From Tethya wilhelma (Eukaryota > Porifera > Demospongiae > Tethyida > Tethyidae), in contig CAXIPT010000001.1 of the NCBI GenBank assembly GCA_964030475.1, forward strand, positions 4,482,804-4,546,803: a stretch of DNA of 64,000 bases, read 5' to 3'. Position numbers and translations under genes: made by a program. Positions within the stretch are counted from its first letter, which is position 1. Every line of letters begins with the position of its first letter. Under the pieces are notes generated by a model. That model was not told the origin of the DNA, ran no database searches, and was given only the letters and a program-made list of their open reading frames with translations. Below are positions 1 through 10,633 of the stretch, one piece after another.

Positions 1-70
<70 letters not shown>
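1..70. repeat. (AC)35 dinucleotide microsatellite
   Basis: Uninterrupted AC repeat from the first base of the window to about position 70; its true length is unknown because it runs off the edge. It lies downstream of the Kelch/ZU5 gene, which is read leftwards. Confidence 0.97.
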
Positions 71-74
<4 letters not shown>

Positions 75-107
75 CACGCAAGGCAATTAATTACATGTAT
101 AATAATA

Positions 108-2840
108 TTATGTAGGTTCATAGTGGTTTACCACATGTAGTAAGGGGGACAACCACTGCTTACATGTGCATGCATGCATGGCGATAAACTAATACTACTT
201 ACAACTGGGCGCATTAATGGCAGGATTTTCCAATCCCCATCAATTGTGACTCCACCGAGAGGAATGTCCAGTGTGATCATATCTGTTTCAAACTCAACCG
301 GTTGATTTGGACCAGGAAATGCACCCTTTTGGCTATAGTGCTGTTCAATTGCCTGTATATATACAACATAGATTGATATATGAATATCTATGTAGCTGTC
401 AATATGTTTCACAATTAATAATACACAATTACCATTAAGTGTGCTTCTGTGTTCCACACGACTGTGAAATCAATTTCAGGGTGTTTCAATTCTCTTGAAA
501 GGTAGTACAAGCTGGCACAGTACTGTCTCTCCTCAGAATCCTCCTGTGTAATACCTATACCCGAAAACCTATCCATTTCAATGTAGCCGTACGAGCTGTA
601 TCTAGTAAATAAACCTCCTATTTTTTTAAATGTGTATGGCAACTCCTTCTGCGTGCAACTTGTCCTGACAAAATTCAGTCGAGTTGAATTCTCTGACTTA
701 GCACAGTGCTGTATTCCCAGTGATATTGCTTTCACGAAGTGACAGTAAGGCTTACACTGAAGCCAGTAGACAGGGCTGACCAGATGAGTTGTGCTTGGAA
801 ACTCGTAAAGACCAGAGAGTGAGGCTTTGATGGTAATGGTACATTCTTCAACATCTGTAGGTAAGCAATTCTCTGGAACTTGTAGTTTCAACCCAAATCC
901 TTTCCAGTGATATTCTTGCATTGAGTTGGTCACAACTAGTGATGTAGTACCACATATATCTACACCTCGCAGGCCTTCACCTGTCCCATGTATGGTGAAT
1001 AAAAATAGAATAACCAACAAAAATAATCAAAATAAACCATACTTTTCTCTTCCAAATGAAATGGCTGTCTGAGAGTTTCATTCCGGACTAATAGTTGTTT
1101 ATTTTCCTTCCAGAGTTCCTCTATAGTGACATCTTTTTGAGAGTTTTGCAAAGTTACAGCAGCAATTTGGTCTTCTTGAGCCTTAATACATCTCTCTTGT
1201 TCATCAATCTTCTCTTGCAGAGCTCTTATCTGATCAGCTAGATCAACAGATGGATATTGCAAGATATTAGACATTGTAATCATCATACCTCTGACCAATC
1301 AAAACTCACCAGATGTCACAGTGGTAGGCTTTTCATCAGAGTCGACTAATGTTGGAGTTTGTGGTTCACCGGGGCCTGCACTTGTAACTCCAAAATAGTT
1401 TTCAATCTGTTGGGCTATAGAACTGTAGTGAATTGAGCGAAGGTAAGTGAGCAGAGTCCTCCATGTGGGATTGAAATCACTTTTTCCAGAAAGCCAACTG
1501 TTGACAACAATCCTGGCACACAGGACTGGGTCAATGGTACTGAATGTGAGAATTCTTCTTTGATCTAGAACGGTGAGAGAGATTTCAAGTTTCATTTGTA
1601 GAATATGATATGTTGTTGCTAAAGTGGTTAGGAGGCCAATCCCAGCTGCTTCCTCTAGCAGAGAAATCGCTCTCATCGAAAATCGGCTATCGAGACTGAA
1701 CTGCTCGGCTGCATCAATAAAATAATATTATTTATGACAACATAAAACAACAATTGCTCTTTTTTTAGGTATCTACCTTTCAGCTCTCCAATATGAACAT
1801 GTGATGACACATTCAACTGATTTCCAATTCCACCGAAAAATATCAACTCTCCAGAAGGCAGTGTAACTGTGCAGCTGCCCTTTAATGCCATTTCTACATC
1901 TCCAGCATAGATCCATACTTGAGAATGAGGGGAATATGCATGGATTGCTGACGTAGGCATTGCATTACCTCCTTCATTAGCTACTGCTCCGCCAACTGCA
2001 ACTAGGTGATCTCCAAAATAGGCTGGGCTGGAATCACACAGAGGAGTATCAACAGTCTTTGACCATACTGGAAGGTTGTCTTCCAATGAGCTACCCAGCA
2101 ATTGTGAAACTGAAGCATGAAAGACTTCTTTGTCCTGCTCCAAGCCTCCCATCAAATACCATCTTCCATCGCACACTGTGGATCGCATCCAATAGGATGG
2201 CCTCGGTAATCCTTGCACAGTTTTCCAGCAGTGATCACCAAATACTTCAACTGTGTCACACTCTATTTGTTCCTCGTCTAAACCTCCAGCAACCAAGAGA
2301 TTCTCGTCATGGTTCAGAGCAGAAGTACAGGAACGATAAGTTGGCATGGGAGGGAGCTCATCAGGAGAAAGTTCCCAGGTTTGACCATTCCACAAGTAAA
2401 GATGATTTGTCGTCTCTTCAGTAGAAATGTCTACTCCACCAACAAGAACAAGACGAGAGTTGAATGAGCAGGGAGAGTACCAAAACACGGGGGTGTGCAT
2501 GTTTTCCCAAATGTCTGTTTTGGGTGTATAGATGTAGACTTGAGCATCTTCCAGCCGATTTCCTCCCACTGTGTTCCCCCCTCCTACATAGACTCGATCA
2601 TGAAGCCATAGAGCATGGGCATCTGTCATACCAACAGGTAAACTACTGCATCTCCTCCATTGAAGTGAAACAAGTGGGTTGAGTATACTGATCTGAACAT
2701 AATAGCAGTGAAAGATATGACAAATCAAAATAAATCATGCATTAATTTCAAGAGTATACTCATGATTTTACTGTTTGCTTTTACCTACCTTTCCCATTGT
2801 TTGGAAGCTTTGAGAGGTTCTCAACGTTAATGATATTCAT
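108..2840 (-). CDS. Kelch - Death-like - coiled coil - ZU5-like multidomain protein (5-6 exons)
   Basis: Not recognised as a named orthologue. Proposed start ATG 2838-2840 (MNIINVENLSKLPNNGK), spliced to a large Kelch exon (about 2690-1778) with repeated GG...W motifs (VYVGGGN, LVLVGGVD, LLVAGGLD, LMGG, LVAVGGA, IFFGGIG), i.e. a beta-propeller. The next exon (about 1709-1309) ends in a Death-fold-like helical segment (TWRTLLTYLRSIHYSSIAQQI). A coiled-coil exon (1239-1043) is Glu/Gln/Lys rich (QIRALQEKIDEQERCIKAQE). The exon 980-433 carries a ZU5-like beta domain (GLKLQVPENCLPTDVEECTI, later LVSPVYWLQC). Exon 352-203 follows, and a short last exon ending in TAA at 108-110 is plausible but uncertain. 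Exon phases match at every junction listed. Kelch and Death-fold modules suggest an intracellular adaptor; this is inference. It lies head-to-head with the MATE gene, 131 bp apart. Confidence 0.7.
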
Positions 2841-2971
2841 ACTCTAGTAGCTAAACATGCATTACGTCATGTCTTAATTCAGGTAAGATTGCACCATCAG
2901 TAGTCAAATTTCAAGCATGCAAAATATATAGCCCAAGGTGAGCCAGGGAGGCAGCCTTTAATAGTGAAGCT
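2841..2971. promoter_or_regulatory. Short divergent intergenic region (putative bidirectional promoter)
   Basis: Only 131 bp separate the proposed start codons of the Kelch/ZU5 gene (-) and the MATE transporter (+). Any promoters must be here or inside the first exons. No clear TATA box was seen. Confidence 0.4.
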
Positions 2972-5900
2972 ATGGAAAGCCAAGATTTTCAAGACCTTGA
3001 AACTGAGCATGAAGATTGCAGGGACCTGCTTCTCACTCAGCAAATAGAAGATGGTGCCATTGATGATCATGATGATGTTGAAGGAGCAGCTCAATTTCAA
3101 TCAAGTACATCAAGATTATTCATTATGTATTAAAGGTAATTCTTTTTCAATATGTATGATCATAGCAATTGGGAATGAGCCGCCAAGGTTAAAATTTAGA
3201 CTAAAGACTGTCACCTTTAGTGTCTACTCAAGTTTGAGAGGATGGGTACAAGAAGAAAGCCGTAAGCTAATCAAGCTCGCTACTCCGATTGTGAGTCAGT
3301 TTCAAATGATTGAGTGATCTTTTCCTTAATTTCTTTTGCAATTCTTGTTTTTGAATGTTACAGTTTTTAGCTCTGGCCTTGCAGCAAGCACAGCTGATAG
3401 TATCAATGCTCTATGTAGGACACATAACAGGGTCATCATTAGAGCTGGATGCAATCGGACTGGCAGTTTCAGTATGTGAGGCAGTTTGCACCAATTTAAT
3501 GCATGGTTTGATCATGACCATTATTACTACCATACTGACATTAACTTTAGTTGCTCCATGTCACAGCAAGGTCGATAGCCATTGGATTGAGTACTGCAGT
3601 GGACACCCTCAGTTCCCAGGTAGTAATATTGAACAATTAATGTGTTTATACTGATTTAACTTGTTTCTTTATGATTGTGTAGGCCTATGGTTTCAAAAAC
3701 TACAGGAGAGTTGGGATAATCTTACAAAGAGGTAAATACATAATTGTTGGAATAATATTATTATAATTGTGACCAGTTCATGATTGCTTGCGTACAGGTC
3801 TTTTGATGCTCTCAGTCATGATGTTTCCCATATGGGCAATTTGGTTGAACACTGAAACAATTTTACTGCTGTTTCACCAGCCACCATGTGTTGCAAGGTG
3901 AATATTGATTCATGTGAATTCTGTAAACTGCTCATTCATAAAGTCATCAATTCTCCAGGCTGACAGCACTGTATATGAAAACGTTCTGTTTCTCTCTGCC
4001 AGTGAGCTATAAATATAAAACAGCTATAACTATGATTATTAACCACACTAATTGTTACATTACTATCTAACATTACTATCATGCAGGCTTGGTTTGTGTA
4101 TGTTATGGTTCGGCAGTATCTACAAGCACAGGTATGGCTGGCTAATAATCTTAATGATGTTGAATCAGTAACATGATTGGAATGTAAATGGCTTAAGGTG
4201 ACCCTCTCTGATGTTGATTCAACGGGTATTGGTTGAACCCGCTGTATATAATTATTATACAGTGGGTTCAATTAATTATTAATTGATCATGTGCTATGTC
4301 ACATGGTCAATTACTCTGCTTGTGCTGTCATTGTCTGCATGGTTAATTGTTTTGCACATTCCTATTTGACACTGCAGGGGATTGTGTGGACGTTTGTTGT
4401 GGTCACATTCTTGTCCAATGTCTTCAGTGCCATTGTTCATCCTATTCTCATTTATGGTCTTCACTTGGGAACACTGTGAGGCAACAAAACTTAAGAACAT
4501 TTTATCTGTGTTTCACTCACTCTCTTATCTCGATTCAACTAGTGGTGGAGCTATTGCCCTCAGTCTGGCTAACTCTGCTCCGCCAGTCATATTGATTGTG
4601 TATACGTGGCTTCGAGGACTTCACAAGAAGACATGGTACGGTTGGAGTTGGGAAAGTCTCAACCAGTGGGGCGAGTTTCTCAAATTGGGCATTCCTGGTC
4701 TGCTCATGACGTGTATACCTTGGTGGAGCACTGAACTGACTATGTTCATTTCTGGTTACATCAGCAAGACAGAGCTTGCTGTGAACTCTGTAGGATTCCA
4801 AATTTTGATATTTCTGTTCATGGTATGCAATAATTATTAGCTGTATCACATTCAGTATGATCTCACATGATCACCTATGTCAGTGGTAAAAATTTAAGAG
4901 TATTTTATTTAAATAGGTTCCATTGGGTATTGGAATATCAGTCAGCATAAGAGTTGGAAATGAACTTGGTGCTGGAAATCCGAAGACTGCAAAGAGAGCA
5001 TCCTATGTTGCTATAGCGATGGCATGTGAGTTAGTGGCACACTAACAAGACTGCTTTAAATAGAAAGTGTCTCTTTTTAGTGACTATTGCTACTGTGAAT
5101 ACCATTCTATTACAACTGACAAAGAATCACATTGGAAAGCTTTTCACCAAAGACGAGTTAGTTGATGTAACATTTCAAGTGTACAGTCGCAATAATGGGT
5201 ACTACCAGTATATGTTTCTCTCTCTCTCTCTCTCATGTACATACAGGGAAGTAATCGAGCGGATTGGAGTGCTAATGAATCTAGCCTGTGTCTTTCAATT
5301 CAGTGATGAAATTCAGGTGTGTTGTTTGAGAATGACTTGGTACTGGTCATCACAATCAATTGCATGAGTTCAACTGAATGAAGTTTTTTACTACATTGGT
5401 TTCAGCACCTCTGTGTAAAGATTAATACAAATGTATGCACCATTTAACAAAATTGTACAGCCATTATGAAATATAGTTTGCTATTCTTGTATCGTAGGTT
5501 ACTATCAGTGGTATCCTACGTGGCTCTGGAAGGCAATATCTTGCAGCCATCATCAATTTCTTCTGCTATACAATGCTTGGCCTGCCTGTTGGTGTTACAC
5601 TTGCACTCAAAACCAACTTGAGAACTATTGGACTGTGGACAGGATTGGCTGTGGGCAACATTATCCAGGTGAGTCATAGTACAGCCTCCATGTGTACAGA
5701 ATTGTGGACTTTTAAATTATGCTTGCATATACAGATACTCATCTACTTTAAGATAAAATTAAATTATTTTGAGTGTTATTTTACAGGCTGTGGCATTCCT
5801 TGTGGTTTTCCTGAAAACAAATTGGAAACAAGAATCAGAGAAGGCAATGAAACGTGCTCGGGACAAACAGCATGCTCTGAGGAAGACAGATTCTCAAACT

Positions 5901-6679
5901 GATATGGTTGAATTGCTGGATCAGCAGCTACAGCCAGACTCAAATGACCAACAGGCCTCTCCCAAGGTGGATGACAATCTGAATCAGTACACTGATACCA
6001 GGCTAGGTTTGTTATTAGTACCAATTCCTTGTGTAATGCACAATAGTTTATCTTTATTATCCAAATATCTGATCCAGATGAACTCAACAGTAGACCCACT
6101 GATCACGATGATGAGAGTTCTCTGGGTCATCTATCAACTGATGATGTGAATGGGGACAATGATGGTATGGAGACAAATTTACTCACTCCTGAAAATGATG
6201 GCGAAGCTCAACATTCATCGGGCTCCCAGGCTTGTCATTCAACCAAAGTTAGTGACTGTACAAGTATGTCTGGTGAATCATCACACCAACCTTGTTACAG
6301 TCACAGTAGGAAAACTATTCTGAAGTCACGATATAAGTTACTGTTGTGGCGAAGCAGTTTTTATGTCCTAGGCTTGGCTATTCTACTTGCTGGAGGTGTC
6401 TTAAGTCAGTATAAACCACATTTGAATTACTATGGAAACTCAACAGATCTAGAGTGTCTGAGTGATGAAGAGAACATAACTAAACCCCAAGTAGACATCT
6501 ATTTGAATTGCTCAAGCATTTACTGGGAATTGAAGCCTACAAAGACAAGCAGTACTATTGGCTCCACCAGTACTTTGATAGTACCAAGTCTTACTCTTCC
6601 AAGATATTCCAATTCTAAAGCAGTGGCATCACAAAACACTGCCCATCAAACTTCTAGGTCTGGAAATTTTACCTCATAA
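2972..6679 (+). CDS. MATE-family multidrug and toxin extrusion transporter (SLC47-like)
   Basis: Membrane exchanger of the MATE family, which exports organic cations against H+ or Na+. Proposed start ATG 2972; about 14 exons ending in TAA at 6677-6679. Family signatures in order: LRGWVQEESRKLIKLATPI, VSMLYVGHITGSSLELDAIG, GLSTAVDTLSSQAYG (the conserved DTL-SQAYG block), GIVWTFVVVTFLSNV, the WSWESLNQWGEFLKLGIPG loop, and VPLGIGISVSIRVGNELGAG (the RVGN-LGAG block). The C-terminus carries a long polar cytoplasmic region, then one more hydrophobic segment (FYVLGLAILLAGGVL) and an Asn/Ser-rich tail, the extra C-terminal TM layout known from animal MATE1. First-intron and third-intron boundaries are the least certain (donors GTATTA at 3127 and GTGAGG near 3476 keep frame). 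A polyadenylation signal AATAAA follows at 6699-6704. Likely plasma membrane. Confidence 0.88.
5217..5234. repeat. (TC)9 microsatellite in a MATE intron
   Basis: Short CT tract shortly before the acceptor of the exon starting GGAAGTAATCGAG (about 5248); it lies in the pyrimidine tract position of that intron. Confidence 0.8.
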
Positions 6680-6834
6680 TTTAGTTTTAAACTAGACAAT
6701 AAATATTAATTTTGTCCAACCTAGATTTATAAAGAGGTAATCAATATTGCAAGGTCTTAATCTAACACGATTGCTACAGTCACAGTGTACAAATTCAGTT
6801 CACAATAACTGTTACAGTAATAGTACTGAGTTCT

Positions 6835-7419
6835 TTAACCTTGTCTGCCATAATACTGAGGTCGTCCTCCATGTCTTCTGCGTTGACCCCTCTGAGGTGG
6901 TGGTGGCAGATATCGATGGATACCATATCGTCTCAACCCATTGTTGGCAAGATGGTGAATATTTCGGTAGCTAGGCATCCTTAGCTTCCCTCCATGTCCA
7001 AATGGTTGATAGCCGCCAGTGTACTGACCAATTCTTTGGTTGGCATAGTTGCGGAGCGCATGTCCACCAAACTTTAATACTCCTCTGCCTATTTTTTTCC
7101 CAAACTTCCAAAATTTGTTTTTCTTTTGCTCCAATGCAAATTCTCCATCATCATCATCTTGTTGAAACACTCCATCATCATCTTCCTCTTGAATCATTCC
7201 ATCATCGTTGTCATCTTGTTTAAAAACATCATCATCGTCCTCATCTTGAACCATTCCATCATCATCCTCTTGAAGTTTTGCAATGAGCTGCTTGATGAAT
7301 CCATCATCCATTTCCTCTCCTTGTTTCATCACCAGTTCTTCCCGTTTCCTTTCCAGTGATGCAGCTTGTAGACAGAGTGGTGCAATAGCACCCATCAGTA
7401 GCAAAGTAGAGACCAGCAT
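6835..7419 (-). CDS. Secreted acidic-spacer/basic-tail precursor 1 (peptide-precursor family)
   Basis: Single exon, 194 residues. Start chosen at the ATG opening MLVSTLLLMGAIAPLCLQA, because a TATAAAA box (minus strand, 7462-7468) lies 43 bases upstream, the spacing seen in the three paralogues that have a TATA box; an in-frame upstream ATG at 7437 would lie only ~25 bases from TATA. Order: signal peptide; conserved propiece (LERKREELVMKQGEEMDDGF); Asp-rich repeats (DDDDG-M/V-I/F-Q) over roughly residues 50-105; then a strongly basic, Gly/Arg/Tyr-rich C-terminus with a possible amphipathic stretch (WKFGKKIGRGVLKFGG) and a PPPPQRGQRRR motif. I infer that the acidic part neutralises a cationic mature peptide, as in some antimicrobial-peptide precursors; a biomineral or matrix role is an alternative. 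No Cys outside the signal region. Convergent with the MATE gene. Confidence 0.75.
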   Translation of the reverse strand: MLVSTLLLMGAIAPLCLQAASLERKREELVMKQGEEMDDGFIKQLIAKLQEDDDGMVQDEDDDDVFKQDDNDDGMIQEEDDDGVFQQDDDDGEFALEQKKNKFWKFGKKIGRGVLKFGGHALRNYANQRIGQYTGGYQPFGHGGKLRMPSYRNIHHLANNGLRRYGIHRYLPPPPQRGQRRRHGGRPQYYGRQG

Positions 7420-8145
7420 TGTGCCAAGTTCTAGCATAGATTCATCCCAAGCTAAGTTGTGTTTTATAGGCAAATTATAGACTATAGCTTTACCTATTAA
7501 TTACAAGTTGCTTGAAGCTTATTTCCAAGACAATTGGTAAAGTAATCACCAAATATTAGTGTACATTGAAAGAAGTGAGAAGTTATCTTCATTCTGTTGT
7601 TGTTCGTTGGCTTCCTCCTTGGTAAATAATTATCACTATTACCTTGGTTTCACTTCTTTCTCTTCACATAAATATTTGGTGGTTATGTTTCAAAGCCTGC
7701 ATGCTCTACTACTATTATGGCCTCCTCCTCTTTGCTTCCTCTTTCTTTTCCCACATGCTAAATTAATTATAATTTTTGCATAATGCGACCTCATACTATA
7801 GTGAGAACTAGTGAGTCAGTATAACATTATTTCATGCATGATTCTTCAATGGGGATGTAACCTCACTAGTCCTCAAGAATCTGTAATTGCTTGATGCTTG
7901 CATTATCTAGGATTATAGTCTCAATGTATTATTAATCTTGAATTAGATTATTAACAAGTTCAGGTAGAAGCAGAGCAAAACTTTAATAATAGACATTAAT
8001 AATTGAATACAATGTCATAAAATTATTACTATAGCACAAATTAGATGAGTTCTATTACTACAGTGTCATCAAGTCCAGTTTTAAACTTTTAATTCTTGCA
8101 TTATAATGATCATTCATGTCTGCTTCTCATGATTGTTCTAGCTAT
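7420..8145. other. Intergenic region between precursors 1 and 2
   Basis: Contains the TATAAAA box (7462-7468, minus strand) of precursor 1 and the 3' flank of precursor 2. Nothing else was recognised; the short open frames here look like chance. Confidence 0.5.
7462..7468 (-). promoter_or_regulatory. TATA box of precursor 1
   Basis: TATAAAA on the minus strand, 43 bases upstream of the chosen ATG (7419). Equivalent boxes occur 39-42 bases before the starts of precursors 2, 4 and 5. Confidence 0.6.
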
Positions 8146-8970
8146 CTACTTTCCTCGATTTCTTATCATTCTTGCAGCTCTGCGCCTAGCTATCTCTCGT
8201 CTGAGTTGTCCCGGAAGTCCAGGCCTGGCTAGAGGCCTAAGCCTGGGGTGCAACATAGGTCTAGGACGAATAATAGGCCTGTGAAGAATAGGCCTAGGAC
8301 GAATAATAGGCCTGCGAAGAATAGGCCTAGGACGAATAATAGGCCTGCGAAGAATAGGCCTAGGATGGATAATAGGCCTGCGAAGAATAGGTTTACGATG
8401 GATAATAGGTCTGCGAAGAATTGGCCGGACAACAACTCTTGGTGGTGGTGGTGGACGGCGCTTCTTTTTAAAGATTTTTCTGACGACTTTTCTAAATAAT
8501 CTCCGGAATTGTGCTTTTGCAATACCACTAGACTCCTCTTGAAACACTCCATCATCATCATTATCATCTTGAATCATTCCATCATCATCATCATCATCTT
8601 GAATCACTCCATCATCATTATCTTGTTTAAACACTCCATCATCGTCATCCTCTTGAATCATTCCATCATCATCATCATCATCTTGAATCACTCCATCATC
8701 ATCATCATCTTGAATCACTCCATCATCATCATCATCTTGAATCATTCCATCATCATCATCATCATCTTGTTTAAACACTCCATCATCGTCATCCTCTTGA
8801 ATCATTCCATCATCATCCTCTTGAAGTTTTGCAATGAGCTGCTTGATGAATCCATCATCCATTTCCTCTCCTTGTTTCATCACCAGTTCTTCCAGTTTCC
8901 TTTCCAGTGATGCAGCTTGTAGACAGAGTGGTGCAATAGCACCCATCAGTAGCAAAGTAGAGAACAACAT
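8146..8970 (-). CDS. Secreted acidic-spacer/basic-tail precursor 2 with Pro/Arg-repeat tail
   Basis: Single exon, 274 residues from the ATG at 8968-8970, 39 bases after a TATATAA box (9009-9015, minus strand). The signal peptide (MLFSTLLLMGAIAPLCLQA) and propiece (LEELVMKQGEEMDDGF) are nearly identical to precursor 1. The Asp-rich spacer is longer, with about ten D-run/GMIQ, GVIQ or GVFQ units whose D-run lengths vary. The C-terminus starts with an amphipathic basic stretch (QFRRLFRKVVRKIFKKKRR), then PPPPP, then about five 11-residue units of the type RPILRRPII(H/R)PRP, and ends in an Arg-rich tail (RREIARRRAARMIRNRGK). The tail is free of Asp, Glu and Cys over most of its length. It resembles Pro/Arg-rich antimicrobial peptides in composition only; function unproven. 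Confidence 0.75.
   Translation of the reverse strand: MLFSTLLLMGAIAPLCLQAASLERKLEELVMKQGEEMDDGFIKQLIAKLQEDDDGMIQEDDDDGVFKQDDDDDDGMIQDDDDDGVIQDDDDDGVIQDDDDDDGMIQEDDDDGVFKQDNDDGVIQDDDDDDGMIQDDNDDDGVFQEESSGIAKAQFRRLFRKVVRKIFKKKRRPPPPPRVVVRPILRRPIIHRKPILRRPIIHPRPILRRPIIRPRPILRRPIIRPRPILHRPIIRPRPMLHPRLRPLARPGLPGQLRREIARRRAARMIRNRGK
8260..8424 (-). repeat. 33-bp coding tandem repeat (about 5 units)
   Basis: Five near-identical 33-bp units (plus-strand core ctaggacgaataataggcct) encode the 11-residue Pro/Arg/Ile units in the tail of precursor 2. The three units at the 3' end of the tail are almost identical, which points to recent expansion or gene conversion. Confidence 0.85.
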
Positions 8971-9008
8971 TGTCCCAGATTCTAACAAATCACAAGATGT
9001 TGTTGCAC

Positions 9009-9015
9009 TTATATA
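9009..9015 (-). promoter_or_regulatory. TATA box of precursor 2
   Basis: TATATAA on the minus strand, 39 bases upstream of the ATG at 8970. It decides the start, because the open frame continues upstream through the TATA box without a stop. Confidence 0.55.
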
Positions 9016-9309
9016 GACAAAACTTGATATTACGTACAATGTTTGAAACATTGCATGACTGTACATAATTATCAAAGTTGTACAATATGCTTGCAGCTCA
9101 TTTCCAGAGGTATTTAGTAATATAAGTATCAACATTTGCATGAAGTGTTGTAGGCAATAGAGTAAGTTGCTTTTCTTAAATTGGTCCCTCTTAGCTATAA
9201 TTATACCATCACTGTTGTCTCAAGTACTCTCACTTCACATAAATATTTGGTGTTTGTGCTTGAGACTATATTATAGTGTTATTTTAACTCCAAGGGAAGG
9301 TAGTGAAAT

Positions 9310-9366
9310 TAGTCTCGTGCCCAGATCCCACCCTCGCACAAGAGTGGAGTCTGGGGAACGAGACTA
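9310..9366. mobile_element. Short foldback element with GTCTCG termini
   Basis: A 57-bp segment with imperfect terminal inverted repeats, TAGTCTCGTGCCCAGA on the left and TCTGGGGAACGAGACTA on the right, giving a hairpin-like MITE remnant. It is not present at the equivalent place in duplication copy B, so it was inserted into copy A or lost from B. A half copy (tgggaacgagacta) is at about 38826. Confidence 0.5.
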
Positions 9367-9964
9367 TAGTTAAATATGGGCTTAAGCCTTTGTATGTAGT
9401 GATTGTAATCTCACTCCCAGCTGTATATACAGGCCTCTATCACATGCACAGTTACACACTGCACACACATTCACCATTATACACATACAGTGGCAAGCAC
9501 CTGTACAATTTGTGGGTTGTGGTACCATCTATAGGATATTTCTTGTACAATTTCTGTTGATGTATCTGGTGCTAAAGTCTTCCTGAAGCATCATACTCAT
9601 ATCTGGCTGTCAGGTTGAGTGGCCGAACCTGATGTGTTGGAGGATACAGTGGTGGCCATGCAGCCTCTGAGAGTGAGTGAGACCCAATATTTTATTACAA
9701 TTGTCAGGTTGATTGTACTTCTCATTATGTAGGCTATTCTAGCTACAGTACATAACTATTGGTTGTTCCTCAAACCCATAGTAACTTTTCATAAGACTAG
9801 AAGCAGAACAAAATATTTAATCAATAATTAATACAATGTCACATAGATTCAATAATGATTACAATTAATTGTAATGAGCATTCAAGTTCAGCTTTATGAG
9901 CAAATTTCGTTGAGGCAATTGCAAAAATAATTATACTGGAGGTCTGCTTCTGTAGTGTTCTATT

Positions 9965-10540
9965 TTATGGATACCTCCATCGATTCCTGATCATTCTTCC
10001 AACTCTGTACCTAGGATGGAATCTAGGCCTACGGAAGAATGGTCTAGGACGATGGAATCTACGCTTGTGAAAGAGAGATTTAATACGACGGAACAGGGGG
10101 AAAATCAGGTGCTTCTTCCTTAAGATTCTTCTGAATGTCCTTCTCACTACTTGTCTGACTCTTTTCATTAATCGTCTGAGGAATCTTCTCCTGATCTGTG
10201 CTCTTGCAACTTCATTGGGGTTTTCCATGTCCTCTTGAATTCGAAGCTGTCCGGCTAATCCATCATCATCATCATCTTCGATTTTCATTGCAAATTCTCC
10301 ATCATCATTATCCATCTGTTGAAACACTCCATCATCATCACCTTGTTGAATCATTCCATCATCATCATCTTGAATCATTCCATCATCATCCTCTTCTTGA
10401 AGTTTACAATGAGCTCCTCAATGAATTCATCATCCATTTCTTCTCCTTGTTTCATCACCAGTTTCCTTTCCAGTGGTGCAGCTTGTAGACAGAGTGATGT
10501 AATAGATAGTATCCACCAGTAGTAAAGTAGATAGTAGCAT
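9965..10540 (-). pseudogene. Acidic-spacer/basic-tail precursor 3, frame-disrupted copy
   Basis: Near-identical to precursor 5 (15935-16561) but broken twice. The signal-peptide region carries a net 4-base insertion about 10508-10516 that shifts frame relative to the paralogues, and a 1-base deletion near 10412 shifts the frame again at the start of the Asp-rich spacer. No TATA box was found at the position where the paralogues have one. The 3' part remains open: an Asp-rich block, then a long Arg-rich tail (e.g. RRRFLRRLMKRV, FHRPRPFFRRPRFHPRY) to the stop at 9965-9967. The intact tail suggests recent inactivation. Sequencing error is possible but would need two separate indels. Confidence 0.7.
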
Positions 10541-10633
10541 TGATGATCTATTATCTGCTGCACATACACTCATGCACTCTCGCAGTTTATTGTTCGTGTC
10601 TTCTAGCTGTTCACTGCCTCCCTATGGACATAG

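Larger units (their letters stand above)
8521..10545. repeat. Segmental duplication, copy A (partner 14640-16566)
   Basis: Spans the spacer and signal region of precursor 2, the intergenic DNA and precursor 3. It matches 14640-16566 in the same order: e.g. the stretch beginning aatgtttgaaacattgcatg at about 9041 recurs at 15086, the one beginning ggttgagtggccgaacctga at about 9613 at 15585, and the coding region of precursor 3 matches precursor 5. Differences are small indels and substitutions, so the duplication is fairly recent. Confidence 0.85.

Noticed and set aside
8260..8424. Regular 33-bp repeats that could suggest a CRISPR array
   Set aside because: Units are contiguous with no unique spacers, they are in frame inside a coding region, and the genome is eukaryotic.
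8509..8910. Plus-strand open frame rich in Ile/Asn/His (NHSIIIII pattern)
   Set aside because: Antisense reading of the ATC triplet tract encoding the Asp-rich spacer of precursor 2; the same shadow recurs at 7126, 10319, 14632 and 16292.
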